Below, in pieces: positions 27,329 to 39,659 of a stretch of DNA of 64,000 nucleotides. Origin of the DNA: Porogramme epimiltina (lineage: Eukaryota; Basidiomycota; Agaricomycetes; Polyporales; Polyporaceae); the NCBI GenBank assembly GCA_900155495.1, contig FTLJ01000076.1:1-64000 (forward strand), read 5' to 3'. How positions within the stretch are numbered: the stretch's first letter is position 1; each line of letters begins with the position of its first letter. Made by a program: the position numbers and the translations under genes. The notes beneath the pieces were generated by a model, which ran no database searches, was not told the origin of the DNA, and saw nothing but the letters and a program-made list of their open reading frames with translations.

Positions 27329-27751
27329 TTGTCTGCTAGTCTGATGGTACGAGGTGGGTGGAAGCTGGAACAATCTCGTGTACGAAACTGTTGAAGTTTG
27401 GCCGGACTCGAATCCGTGTAGTCGATAAGTGCCTGTGCCATGCCATCGATGCTGAATGTTCTACTAGACACTGTAGTCCAAATACATACTTGATTATGTT
27501 GTACGCGCGCAGGGGAAAACGAGATGCCGGATAGCGGTCACGTTGCACCGTGGATCAGTGGTCCGACGCGTCCGAACCGCACGGCGGCAGTGCCCGGATG
27601 AGTTCCGTTGGTCGAGTTCCGTTCCTCGCTCGGTACCCTCTTCGCGCCGCACTATATCTATCCCAGCTCTTGCTCTGCACGATGGCTCCCTTTCGCTCTC
27701 CCTCACTGTGTAATCAGTCGCCACGCGCAAGAACTCGTACTCTCAACACCT
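27329..27751. other. Intergenic region
   Basis: Between CAND1 and the first proline dehydrogenase. A minus-strand B-box-like motif (GATTCGAGTCC) lies near 27405-27420; see the findings. Confidence 0.5.
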
Positions 27752-29909
27752 ATGCTTCTGGCTCGCGCGCCCGCGCTCGGACTCAAGTCACTGAAACCTC
27801 CTAAGTATCGGCTCCCCACTAGGACACTCTCCACCGCGCCGACGAGGTCGCGACTTTTCACCACCAGGCGTCTCGCTGCGGCTGGGATTATTACCGCTGC
27901 CACCGGCGCGTCGTTATATGCACGCTCGCACGGGCCCATCTACGCAGATGCTGAAGACCGTGGGGGAACCATAGCGGCAGGCACCCAAGTGCAGGCCCCA
28001 CTCTCCGAACTCGTGAGGACGTACGTCGTGTATTCGCTTTGCTCGATCCCCGCGCTCGTGGACTGGTCACCCGCCATCTTGTCGACGCTCTCGTCCGTGC
28101 CCGGCCTGAAACAAATCACAGAAGCTATCGTGCGCATCACCTTCTTCGACCAGGTACGTCTCGTGCCACTTTCTAGTATTCGTAACCGTATGGCTAACGT
28201 GCGATGCAGTTCGTGGGCGGAGATGCGGCTGAGGACGCAATACCTGTCCTTGAAAGACTTCGCGCAGAGAACAAGGGCGTACTGTTCGTCTACAGTGTCG
28301 AAGTAGATGAAGCCGAGGCCGCAGGAACCGGCAAGGCGGCGCGAACAGACGAGACAGCAACGCATAAACGCATTGTGCAAGAGACGCTCCATTGTCTTGA
28401 CGTTGCCTCCGCGTTTGAGAAGAAGCATGCGTCAAGTCATACAGACCGAGGGACGTGGGTTGCCATCAAGCTGGCGAGTATTGCATTTCAACAATGAGGC
28501 TATATGGTCCGGAGAGCTCACATACAGCTCAGAGTGCCATGGTACCGGACGCAGAGTCACTAAGAAGGCTGTCGAAGTATCTTGTTGATACTCGTCCTCG
28601 TGCAAGTCCACCCGTCGCTTTCCCTGGTTGTCCCCTGCCTTCAGACCTCGATATTCTATCGTCCTCTTCTCCTTCATACGGTCTTTCAGATATGGATATC
28701 GTCGCTCTACGTGAACTACGCGAAGATCTCGTAGCTATCTGCGAGCGTGCACAAGCTGCGGGTATCAGGATTACGGTCGACGCAGAGCACAGGTAAGACA
28801 GTCATGCTTCCAATGATGGACATTTCTGATAATTCTGTAGTTGGTATCAGGTTTGTCTTCGTCGTGACATACGATGAGATTTTCCTCCCTAATTTTTCGC
28901 GACAGCCGGCTATAGATGCTTTCGCATTGGATATGATGCGACGCTTCAACAAGCTTCCGAAAGCGCGAACTTCGTCTTGGTTTGGCATAAGGGTTGCTAC
29001 CGAACCTTCCTCAAGCCTGCAGCCACTCATCTACAACACTTTCCAAGGTTATCTTCGCCGGTATGCCGCACTTGCATCACTATAATGTTGATCAGACCTT
29101 CAACTGACGACACGCTGCTCAGCACACCAGAATACCTCGCCCAAAGCATCGCCGCAGCTCGTGCCGGTGGATTTGCACTGGGCGTGAAGCTCGTACGAGG
29201 CGCATATCACCCGCACGAGATCGAGGTCCACAAGGCGGCCTGCGCGACTCGCACACCAGGATCACCGCCATCCGGTAGTCACGACCTCTCCATCTCCCCT
29301 GATAACATGCCCCCAGTGTGGCTCACCAAGGATGAGACGGACACGTGCTACGACGCATCCGTCCGCCTCCTCGTCTCCCTTGTTCGTGAAGATGCAGAAG
29401 CCTTCAAGAAGGGGAATACCCCACCAGCCATTGGCGCACTTTTCGGGACCCATAACTGGGATAGCGCAAATTTGGTCGTTGATGAGCTGTTGAAACAAGG
29501 GCTAGCTACAAGTGAGACTGACGGCACTGTGAGGGTGAGCGAAGCTGCAATGCAGCGAGTTGCCATCGCACAACTGTATGGTCAGTGTCAATCGTACCTA
29601 TTTATTCCCGTGGAACGTTGACTTACCTAGCCCCCGTTCCAGGAATGTCTGACGGACTGACGGACCACCTCGTTCACCGTGCCCACTCCTCTTCCCCTTT
29701 CATCCTCAAGTACCTACCATACGGGAATTTGTCGGAGGTTGGTAGTGCAGCCTTCTTGACGCGTTTTGGCGATATTGACAGCTTTATTCTAGGTAATGCC
29801 ATATCTTAGTCGACGCGCAATCGAGAATAAGTCTGTCCTGGGTCATGGTGGTGCGGCTGTAGAGCGCAAGCGTGCTGCATCCGCCATCATATCTCGACTT
29901 TTTGGGTAG
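27752..29909 (+). CDS. PUT1: Proline dehydrogenase (mitochondrial), copy 1
   Basis: FAD enzyme that oxidises proline to pyrroline-5-carboxylate, first step of proline catabolism in mitochondria. The start MLLARAPALGLKSLKPPKYR at 27752 gives an Arg/Ser-rich targeting leader, then a hydrophobic AAGIITAATGASLYA segment. The enzyme body starts LVRTYVVYSLCSIPALVDWS. The barrel shows WVAIKLSAMVPDAE, ITVDAEHSWYQPAIDAF, GVKLVRGAYHPHE (substrate- and FAD-contacting Arg and Tyr), GALFGTHNW and SPFILKYLPYGNLSEVMPYL, then RRAIENKSVLG. Seven or so introns; the last joins SEV to MPYLSRRA near 29739-29800. Stop 29907-29909. All the expected blocks are present, so it is probably active. It lies 555 bp upstream of a second copy in the same direction. 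Confidence 0.93.
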
Positions 29910-30464
29910 AGGATATACCATAGTCTTAGACTAATAACGGAACTCAGGAGTAATGCACTGACGGTAGAGTAGAGAACGTCACGTAAATGTATACTAGAAC
30001 ATTTGGACTTTACGAATCATTGACGACAAACTTTCGAGGACTGGTGCCCAAACCACGTGATCGTTCCGCAAGGCTTGTGTGTCGCGGGCCGACCCGAGTT
30101 TCTCGGCTCTCATTGTAGCCCTCAGCTCTCTCGCACTCGAATCATTCTTGTCCTTTTCTCATGTCTGCACATCACATCTAGGCACCGAGGAAGACAAAAT
30201 ATGGCCTAGGCAGACGGTATCGCGGCCCGTCCTCCACTTATCGCGCGCCGGAGTTGTTCCGGGTCCACGGCCTCGCGCTGCACATAAGCATGGTCTTTGC
30301 CGAAACCTCGCGAAGGTAAGTTCCGTACGTACAGGGAAACGTGCTCACTGTAGATCGCCCGTATCAGAGTGCACGGGGTGCACGGTCAGGTCATGCCCCA
30401 TGCAGCCCCTTCAAAACTATGTTAGGCCCGCCTCGTACCGACGTTTATCTGTTCTCCTCCCACA
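29910..30464. other. Spacer between the tandem proline dehydrogenases
   Basis: Carries the 3' end of copy 1 and the promoter of copy 2. No further gene seen; no obvious transposon ends. Confidence 0.55.
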
Positions 30465-32640
30465 ATGTCCCTCTCCCTCTCGGCCAGGTTTCTCTCGCGG
30501 TGCCGCGCCGTTCAACGTCCGCTGGGAACGAGATGGATGTCTGCCACGCCTATCCCTTCTAGATCGAGATTTCTGAGTGCACGCGGCCTGGTGGGGCTTG
30601 GGATCGCGTCCGGCGTGGCAGTGGGAGGAACTATATTCGTTCAAGATGCCCAAGCGGGTGCGAAGGAGCTGGCGGAGATACATGCACAGAACAAAGCGGA
30701 GACAGGCCGGGAGCGAATTTCGTCACCGTTGTCTTCACTCATTCGGACTTATGTTGTGTATTCGTTCTGCTCGATCCCGGCGCTCGTTGATTGGTCCCCA
30801 GCAATTCTCGAGACTCTCTTCTCAATCCCTGGGCTGCAAGGTATTACGGAGGCGGTTGTCCGTGCCACGTTCTTTGGTCAGGTGTGTACTAAGTACTTAT
30901 ATTTGGCGCCTGTTTATTACTTGTGCTGAGACCAACGGTAGTTTGTGGGCGGTGACACTGCCGAAGACGCATTACCTCTCATCGAACAGCTGCGAGCGCA
31001 GAACACGGGATGCTTGTTTGCGTACAGCGTTGAAGTAGATGAGGCGGAAGCGTCAGGACATGGACAGGAGCATGGGTCTGTCGCATCAGTGAATAAGGAC
31101 ATCGTTCAAGAGATTATTCACAGCATCGACGTCGCAGCTGACTATGAGGACAAGCACACTACGGGACTCAAGGGGAGACGCACATGGGTCGCGATCAAAT
31201 TGGTTAGTCCGCCTTGCCATCAGCTCGTCTTATCTGAGTTTTCCCCAGAGTGCGATGGTTCGCGACGCCGAGACACTCCGGAGGTTCTCGAAGTATCTCC
31301 TTGACTCCCGTCCTCGCATCGCGCCTCCTGTTGCATTTCCCGGTTGCCCGCTCCCTTCTGACTTCGATGTACTCGCCTCCACTCGCTATGAAGGCCCGCT
31401 AACCGAATCCGATATCGCCGTGCTTCGCGAGCTCCGCGAAGACCTAATCGCAATCTGTGCACGAGCGCAGTCGAGGGGCGTGAGGCTTATCTTCGATGCC
31501 GAGTACAGGTGCGCTTTAGCCTTCCATCCTGACCTTCCTCGATCTGACTATGGTATCGTGTGATTACAGTTGGTACGAAGTAGGTCATGTAACTACATTA
31601 AGGCACGAGTCGGGATGCTGATCTGCATCGAATAGCCCGCGATAGACGCATTCACACTAGACATGATGCAGCGTTTCAATAAATTACCTACGACCCCGAA
31701 GAAGACTTGGTTTGGGCGCATCGAGAAGGCAGAAGCCGCAGATCCTGGTGTGCAGCCATTGATCTACGCGACCTACCAAGCATACCTACGCCGGTGCGTT
31801 GTCTTCTCAAGGTGACACACGAACGTCATCTTAACCGAAATATTCTCGTAGCACCCCTGGATATCTTGCACAGAGCATCAATGCCGCACGCGAGGGTGGA
31901 TACTCCCTCGGCGTGAAGCTTGTCCGTGGCGCGTACCACCCACATGAGCTTGCCGCACACCCCTCCACCGGGAAGAGCTCGTACTCCGACGATCCCTCAG
32001 TAGCCTCCGCCCACTCGCTATCTATCTCGCCTGACGCTGAGCCCCCAGTGTGGACGGACAAGACGGACACGGACGAGCGGTATAACGCGTGTGTACGAGT
32101 CCTTGTCGCTGCTGTACGCGACGACGTGCAACGAGGAGCGGGGCACACGCCAGCGATTGGAGTGTTATTCGGAACGCACAACTGGGTGAGCGCGAGGCTC
32201 ATTCCAGCGGAGCTTGTCAGACAAGGGCTGGCCCATGTCGAGGCAGACGGGACGATCGTGATCGGAGACGAGGTCGCGGAGAGAGTGACGATGGGACAGC
32301 TTTACGGCAAGTCGGTGTTCTATTATAGACAGTTCGCCGGGCTGACGCGGACATGCGCAGGGATGATGGCGGCGTTAACGAACGACCTTGTCGACCGCGT
32401 CCACTCGTCGTCGCCGTTTGTGATCAAGTACATCCCGTACGGCGCGCTGTCTGAGGTGCGTGTCTGCATTTGTGGGTGATGCCGGGGCGTGCTAACGACG
32501 TCCGACGCGCGCGCGACGCGCAGGTGATGCCGTACTTGGGCCGCCGCGCGATCGAGAACAAGTCGGTGCTGGGCAACGGTGCAGCGGCGGAGGAGCGGCG
32601 GCGGGCGGCGGCGGAGATCGTGGCGAAGCTGTTCGGGTGA
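30465..32640 (+). CDS. Proline dehydrogenase (mitochondrial), copy 2
   Basis: Tandem paralogue of the preceding gene with the same reaction. The start MSLSLSARFLSRCRAVQRPL at 30465 is a typical mitochondrial presequence, but differs from copy 1. The body aligns throughout: LIRTYVVYSFCSIPALVDWS, FVGGDTAEDALPLIEQLRAQ, WVAIKLSAMVRDAETLRRFS, VKLVRGAYHPHELAAH, GVLFGTHNW, then SPFVIKYIPYGALSEV joined by an intron to MPYLGRRAIENKSVLGNG. Intron positions match copy 1 where I could check them (before FVGGD, before SAMV, and before MPYL). It ends EIVAKLFG, stop 32638-32640. The leader, the loop after VEVDEAEA and the loop after HPHE differ between copies, so the duplication is not very recent. Which copy is the yeast PUT1 orthologue cannot be said. 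Confidence 0.92.
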
Positions 32641-33067
32641 ACGTCGGACACATGTGGCGGCCTTGGGTGTCGCGTACCGATCAGGGTGCGTTGGGGCGAT
32701 TGGGGGGAGCAATTATTAGTTGTGTGGCGATCAGGGGGCAATGTTGTACCAGTTTTAAATCGGATTGGGTGTAAGGCGGGAAACCATATGGATGTTGGCA
32801 TGGGGATAGCAGCGTCGGTGCTCTCCGTTGGAGTAAGAGCCTTGCTTACCCCAAAGATGCGTTTCCTTCCACGGAAACACAGCCACCAGTTAAGCTCAGA
32901 TCCAAGTGCGGATGTACGTACAGGCTCATCGCGTCGCCACTTCGGGAACACAAGGTTTGGGCTGCTTCGAAATTGTTCGAATTCTTCTCCGAGGAATTCG
33001 ACCTCGGATCTACTACTATACACTTGCTACATATTCCTACCAGGTACTGCGCACGAGCCAATCAAAT
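32641..33067. other. Convergent intergenic region
   Basis: 3' ends of proline dehydrogenase copy 2 (+) and the amidase (-). No gene seen. Confidence 0.6.
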
Positions 33068-35777
33068 TTACACAACTTCACCATGAGCCGCTTTGTATTT
33101 CTCTATAGCATCGACAACGACCTCCGTCATGGCGATCACACCTTCCTCCTCCAATGTGTGCCCAATGAGCTGCAGCCCGACGGGTAGCCCATCAAACAAT
33201 TCGGGGTCGTCTGAGCAGCGTGTCAGTTCCGCGCAGCCGCAGAAATGGGACCCGCAAGATAGGAGAAAGATCCCTCCACAGGGTACCAGATAATACGCCG
33301 GGCGAAGCTGTTTATCAAGGACTCACATAGCTTGTACATCGCCTCGTCCTCGTGATTGTAGAACGCGTGAGGAGCTGCGGGCGCGTCGTGCACCTTGTCG
33401 ACATGTGTGACGGGGAAGACGGAGGCGGTGCAGTCGAGGTAGTTCCAGAGCGCGGTGTAGAAGTCGTCCCTGGAATGCAGGGTCGCGTCAGTGTGGGGGC
33501 CGGAGAAACGTGAGTATTGATCCCCGGTGCGCGAGGGGTGCGGGGGCTTCGGAGGAGACGTACGTGTTGCAGCCGTGTGGGCAGGCCGCGTACCCGACTG
33601 CTGGACTGAGGATCGCGTCGACGGGCCGGCCTGTGCTAGTGCGCGAGGCGGTGGCCTCCCAGTGGTCGAGGTGGGACTTGCGGAGAGCGCGCTTCTCCTT
33701 GTGCAATTGCCACAGCTATACGGGGCACGGGCGGCGTTTGCGGAGGATACATGTCAGCGCGCATCTCGATTGTGATCTAGTGGTAGGGAACAACGCACCT
33801 CGTAAGCAGAGAGATGGCGGACGTCCTCGCCTAGAATAGTGCGCGCGAACGGCGCACCGTCAAGCGCATGTGGGTGCGCGTCCGTTTCCGGGGCCATGGT
33901 CTGTATGAGAGGCTCGCCGGAGCGTGCGCACTCGGTCCGGTAGTCGGCGCCGTCGTCTGCGTTGAAGATACTTACCTGTCGAGTGCGATGTGACGCCGTA
34001 GTCGGCGGTCCACCGCCACCCGTCAATAAGCGTATCAGCTCAGGGTCTTATCCAATCGAGGGAACGTGAACGGAGATGAGGGGGTGAACGGGTGGGGACT
34101 GGGTCTAGAAGGGCAGCGGAATCGGGGTCGGGGTATGGGAATGCAACGCCACCGGGCGGAGAAGGGGAGGGCGAGATGGTTCGACGAGAAGGTGAAACGG
34201 ATACCGACGCCATTCTTGTAGATCTCGAGGTGCCTATGGTTCACCCAATTGATCACTAGACGCGGCAGGACCCGGTACGCGGGAGAAGACCATGGTCAGG
34301 GGACATTCCGAGCGATGCGCTCAGTGTCAGCGTCCGCTGTCAAAACACGCTCGCCCACCAGGGCGGGGCGAGGGCCACAGGGCCGAGAGAAACAAGGACG
34401 CACCCGTATGGCCTGCCGCTTCGAGCGCTGCCTTCGCGAGGCGCAGGGCGCGGAACAGGGGCGGATGCGGACGGACGACGCCGTTATCCCACATAAACGC
34501 GACGCAGAGCGGGGCGCCGCGCCCGCCGTGCTCAGCGAGCGCGTACTCGTCTGCGCTCCACGCCTTGCGCACGCACAAGGGATCACGGCGCCAAGGCCGG
34601 GCGTCGATAACGGCCTTAGTGAAAGCGCGGACGCCGGCGAGGGAGTTTGCCATCGGGCCGAGGACGGAGGAGATGCTCTCCTGGCCTTCTTGCGAGTTGA
34701 CGGCATTGCAGTAGGGGAGACGCTCGTAGGAGGGCCGGAGCGTGTAGAGGCCGCAAAACGCGCTCGGGATGCGGACGGACCTGTTGGATAGGCGTTAGCC
34801 AGCTGTCGTCGCCGGGTGAAGGGAGGGGGGCCGGTTGGACGGGGACTCGGTCAGGAGGTTGTGAGGTTCGTCGGCAGCTGGATACACACCCGCCGATGTC
34901 GGTACCTACGCCTAAGGGGCTTCCTCTCAGGGCGACGAGGGCGCCTTCACCCCCGGAGGAACCTCCGGCAGTCATGTAGCGGTTGTAGGGATTCGTCGTC
35001 CGGCCGAAGACGTGATTATAGGTCTCGCCCCACTGGTTCGTATACGTCAGAATTATGTGTACAGTCGGGCGCAGCACCGGGAATCAACGGTGGTTATTTA
35101 TGATACTTACCTGGAGGGTCTGAGGGACGTTGGTGCGCACGAAAGGCACCGCACCGCACTCATAGAGAATTTCGACGAGGACGCTGTCAATCTCAGAGAC
35201 ACGCCCGACCCATCCCGCATACCCTACAGAGGTGATCGGTTAACTAGACATGTTCAGACAGGGTCTCGATTTCCGCGCGCACCCATGATGGTCTCCGTGC
35301 CTTTGAGACAAAATTGGTCCTTTAGGGAAATGGGGAGGCCATGGAGAGGGCCGATGATCTTGCCGTGTGTTTTGAGATGGTCATCAACCTCCTGGGCGCG
35401 GGCTAAGGCGCGGTCGATGAAGATTTCGGTCAAACAGTTTGTCTATGGAATGAAACCCCTATGAGGAGAACCGGCGGGAGGTACGAGAGGATGACGTCGG
35501 GGCGTACGAGTTGCTGCGCGACGAGAGCACGCTTATAAAACGCGGTGGTGACTTCGACCGAGGACCATTCTGCCGAGTGGAGTTTGGCGAGGAGGGTCTC
35601 GACATTGACGGTTTCTGTGATCTGGGCTTCGCGGGCGGTTAGGATGCCGCAAGCGAGGGGTATGTGCAGCACGTTGCGGCGCTCCTCGGGCGGAGGGTCT
35701 ATTCTCCATTGGGGAGGGATGGCATCAAGCTGGCGCTGTTTTCTGGCGGCGCAGAGGGTCTTCCAGTCCTCGGACAT
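33068..35777 (-). CDS. Amidase (acetamidase type, amidase signature family)
   Basis: Amide hydrolase of the amidase signature family, closest in style to fungal acetamidases (amdS type). The start MSEDWKTLCAARKQRQLDAI at 35777 leads into a helical N-terminus. The catalytic Lys is in LHGLPISLKDQF (about 35290-35350). The signature Ser are in GGSSGGEGAL (about 34940-34970) and GVGTDIGG plus SVRIPS, where an intron of about 110 bases splits GG from SVR (donor near 34890). Later come LGPMANSLAGVRAFTKAVI, the DWVNHRHLEIY segment, RPVDAILSPAVGYAA and FDGLPVGLQLIG, a standard C-terminal block. The stop is complement 33068-33070. The Ser-cisSer-Lys triad is intact. One intron of about 225 bp (33,980-34,220) is longer than its neighbours. 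Substrate cannot be told from sequence. Confidence 0.88.
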
Positions 35778-36860
35778 GTCGTCCAGAGTTGCCCGTATGT
35801 GGCAGATGTGGACAGGGTGTCGACGCTAGCTCCGAGCTCGACGCCGTGGGACCGCTTGGGACCGGGGAGGGAACACTGCGGGAGATAAGATAGGCGGCCA
35901 AGCGACAGGCGCGATGAATCTGAGATCCCGCCGAGTGCTTCTGCAGGAGAGGCGTCCGCACTCCGCATCCACGCCCACCGGCGTCATCGTCCTGCTCTCC
36001 ACCCACACGCGCGCCGGGGGCGAGGGCCACGCCCGCAACACTTTACCCGGCAGCGGCCGCGGCGAGTCGCAGGGGCGTGCACGGACGAGGGTATGATGAC
36101 ATCGTCGCCCCAGCCGTGGTCTCTTCTGGCGGTTCTGGTACAGGCACGCAGGGAAAGAGGGCGGCCGGATGGGGCTTAGCGTGCTTACCGTGATCGCGCG
36201 CGCCGGAAGCGGACGACTCGGTCTGTTCTCCGCCGGGAGCGTGCCGCCGCAGCGGGTGTATGCACGACGCGGACGTCTGTCTGAGCGTGGACGGGGGGCG
36301 GGGCTCGACCGTCTGGACGCGTCGTGCGGTGCGGGGCGGGCGGCGAGGCAAACAGCGATGGCGCGGGGCGTGTGCAGGCCGGGGGGATCTGCACGGGCGA
36401 CGTGTTTGTGATGGTTGCGGATACGGCTGGTGGGCGTGGCTGCGGAGATGGGAGGCCGGGGGCGGGTCGGAGGACGAGAGGACGGTCCAAGGACGAGGAG
36501 TGCTTGGGTGTGTTTGGCATCTGTGGCTCAGCGGACAGAGCGAGCGCCTGATCGGGGCGAGCGCGGTTGTCGTCCTCGTTCTCGTTGGCGTCGTCGCAGC
36601 CGTTGGCAAGCCTCTCCTCGCCGTCGGGCAGCCCGACACACTCGTCGTCCGTGTTCGCCCGTCTTCTCTCCCTTCTTTTCTTTCTCTTTCCTTAAAACCC
36701 TTGCTCGGACCACCGTGCGTGAGCTCGATGCTCAGTCGTTGACCGTATCTAACCCTTGTCTCCCGTCGCCATCCCTCCCTCCCCCGACAACCGCCTCCAT
36801 CTCCGTCCGTCCTCGTGTCTGACAGCACAGTTCAAGCCTTTTTCTTCCGGCCCGCAGCCC
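35778..36860. other. Divergent intergenic region
   Basis: About 1.1 kb between the amidase (-) and the BNI4-like gene (+), expected to hold both promoters. Open frames on both strands are GC-driven. The pyrimidine-rich 36640-36860 stretch looks like a 5' UTR. Confidence 0.55.
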
Positions 36861-39659
36861 ATGGCCGTTCTTGCCCCTCAAGACTGGCATCCACCTAGAG
36901 ATCATAACATGGACGCGCCCTCTACAAACGCCATCAATACCTCCTCTGCTCCCCGTCAGCGCTCCTCTCCCGCAAACGACCATCCTCACTCTCCGCCCCC
37001 CATGTCCCAGCAGCAGCCCTACCCCTACCCCGTCCAACAACAGCAGGCCGCCGCCCCATGGTCCCAGCCCCCACAGCAGTTCTACCCCTCCTTCTATCAA
37101 AATCCCCATCAGCAGCCCTACCCCATGCATCCCCACCCCGCCCATCCACAGCAAGGCCAGATGCCCTATTACGACCCCGCCAACGCTCAGCTCGCCCAGT
37201 GGGCGTACCAGCAGATGATGTTCAACGCCCAACAACAGGCCCATCAAATGTCCCAGATGTCTCCCATGGGTTCCCAACGCGCACGTAGCGGCTCCAACCC
37301 GACACCCGAATACTTCGCGCACAGTCCAATGGCAGGCTTTAGCCCCTTCCCTAGTGGCACGCCACCCCCGCCTCACCCCTCACAGCTCCCCATGGGTTAT
37401 TCTCCATCACAGTCGGACCAGGGTTCCCAGCACGGTGGGTATCACCCGTATCGTCGCCCGCAGCGTCACGGTTCGTCGAACCAGGATCCCCCGGACTGGC
37501 GCTCCGGATCGCAACACGGCGGGTCTTTCAAGCCCCCGTATGCGCATGCCGATGCGGCAGGCTCCTCCACCTCGGTCAACTCTAGCTCCTCGCACTCTGG
37601 CAGTCACAGGCAGCGCACGAACAGCAACCAGGGTTCGACTTCGGGCGGTAGTCCCGCGCCTCCCGGGCACGCTCATTCGAAGCAGGGCAGTAGCAGATCA
37701 ACTGCGTCTGGCTCCACATCCCCACCGGCGACAAACGGCACTTCACAGCGCGTGCATCAGCGCACCGGTTCGTCTTCATCCAGCGCCTCCGCGCGTCCTA
37801 CAGCGCCTTCTGCCGCGACGACGACGACGAGCGTCACGCCCCAGGTCAACCTGCGAAAACCGTCCCCTCTGTCGCAAGGCACATTCACTGCTGCTGAGAA
37901 GCGCATGTCACGGGACGATAGCGATTTAGCGGCTATGATGGAACCAGCCGGTGGGCCTCGTGGGGGTCTCAAAGGCCGCCTGCGACGAGCACTTTCGCTG
38001 AACGCCAACGCGACGCTGCACGAGGAAGACGAGGATCCTAGGAATATTGCTTCGCGTCCTAGTCAGTCGAGTGTGGGCTCGAGCGCGACGCTCGCGATGG
38101 ATGATGGCGATTCTACGGCCACTGTTCAGAAAAAGAAGTCGCGCTCGCTGTTCAACAACAAGTTCAACCGATCCACGGACAACATATCGCTCTCGTCGAC
38201 AATGTCGTCTGCATCCATGGTGATCAGGAAACTCGGTTCGATCGGCAAGCTTGCCCGCCGCAACTCGCTGGCGGGGATCACGTCGCTGTTCAAGGATAAG
38301 GGCAAGGAGGGCGAAGAGGGAGAGCCGGGCAAGAAGGGGAAGAAGAAGAAGGGCGAGAAGGCCGCCGCGGCCGACCCCAGCGTGTCGCACGTCACCGCTG
38401 AGCTTGACCGTTCAGAGTGGAGCTCTAACCCGGAAATGGCTGGCCTGAGTCCCGCCGCGCGCCTGGCTCGCCAACACACGCTGAAGAGCAACGCCGAAGC
38501 CGCCGCGAAGGCCAAGGCCGAGGCCGAGGCGCGTACGGCTGCGCAGGCTCAGGGTGGGCCGGTGCCGACAACGTGGGAGAAGAACACGACCACCAGGCAA
38601 GGGGACTCGCCGGCGAAGGTCGCGACGTCTTCGCGCGTGAATGAGAACGGGATGCGCGTGGTCGTTGAGCACGACGACTCGGACAGCGATGATGGACGTA
38701 GCGATGGTGGGCATGATAACCATGCCCACAACTATAGCATTGAGGGCTGGGAGGACGATGAGGATTGGGGCGAGGCCCACGAGGACGAGGATGTCACGAT
38801 TCGTCAGGCGCTCGATCGCGCAAGCTTGGACGAGGACGATGCAGAGATGGAGCCTTGGGCTATCAACGTCCGTCGAAGCGTCGAGAGGACACGTAGGCCC
38901 GCTAAGGGCATCCTGAAAAGTAAGTAGCTATCTCCCCTCAAGTGGTGCGCCGCTCATTGTTGCGCTTCTACAGAGCCCGCCGATGGGTCAGAGTACAGCC
39001 AGGATTCGTACCTTCCGCCTAACCCCGCCTTCACCAGGGCACGCTCGAACTCGTATGACTCGGCACAGCCCTCAAACGACCTCCCGCCGCTGGGTCACCT
39101 ACCCGCGTCGGACCCAGCACAGATCGACGGCCTCCAGCACAAAGCCCACGGATCGGTCAATGGGCACTCGCCGCAGAACGCTACTTCGTTCCTCCCGCCC
39201 TTGTCCTTCGACGCAAACAGTGCCAGCCTGAGCGTCGACTCGCCTAAGCAGGAGACCGCAGAGCCCACGAGCATCACTACGCACACCTCTGTCGATAAGC
39301 CCTCGCTTTTCAGCCACCCGAACTCTTCCGCCCCCGCGTTATCCACGATGTTCCCGTCGAACGCGCCGACTCTCACGCACCGCTCCGCGACCGCGCCCTC
39401 GAAGCGCCTCGCGTTTGCCGCGAACCTATCGGTGTACGACACGTTCCCGGCGACGGTGTACGACCGGCGCAGCGAGCCGGCGACGTGGAGCAGGTTGACG
39501 CCGGCGCTGGCGCAGCGTATCAAGGAGGAGCTCAACTCGTATAAGATGGAGGAGATGGAGGTGCACGCCGCTAGTCGCGTACAGTACGTCATCTCGTTCC
39601 CTGCTTTCCCGATAGCGTGCTGACTGGAGGGCTGTTGTAGCACTCAATTCTTCGTATGA
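36861..39659 (+). CDS. BNI4-like PP1-binding morphogenesis protein
   Basis: Long, mostly disordered protein with a short conserved C-terminus like yeast BNI4, which tethers PP1 and chitin synthase at the bud neck. The start MAVLAPQDWHPPRDHNMDAP at 36861 is the first ATG in frame. Residues 1-140 are rich in Gln, Pro, Tyr and Met, then Ser-rich to about residue 370. A middle basic/acidic block includes RGGLKGRLRRALSLNANATL, a Lys-rich patch and a KKSRSLFNNKFNRS motif. An intron (about 38920-38972) joins GILK to KPADGSEYS. Near 39400 comes KRLAF with NLSVYDTFPATVYDRRSEPA: KRLAF fits the PP1-docking RVxF pattern. The last block RIKEELNSYKMEEMEVHAAS, then RVHTQFFV across a final intron (39588-39640), matches the conserved end of the family. 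Stop 39657-39659. Confidence 0.72.

Noticed and set aside
36525..36600. D-arm-like GGCTCAGCGGACAGAGC resembling a tRNA
   Set aside because: No T-arm (GGTTCGANTCC) and no acceptor pairing follow within a tRNA length.
36043..36828. Minus-strand frame of about 260 codons upstream of the BNI4-like gene
   Set aside because: Arg/Pro/Thr-rich low complexity without conservation signs; it covers the 5' leader of the + strand gene.
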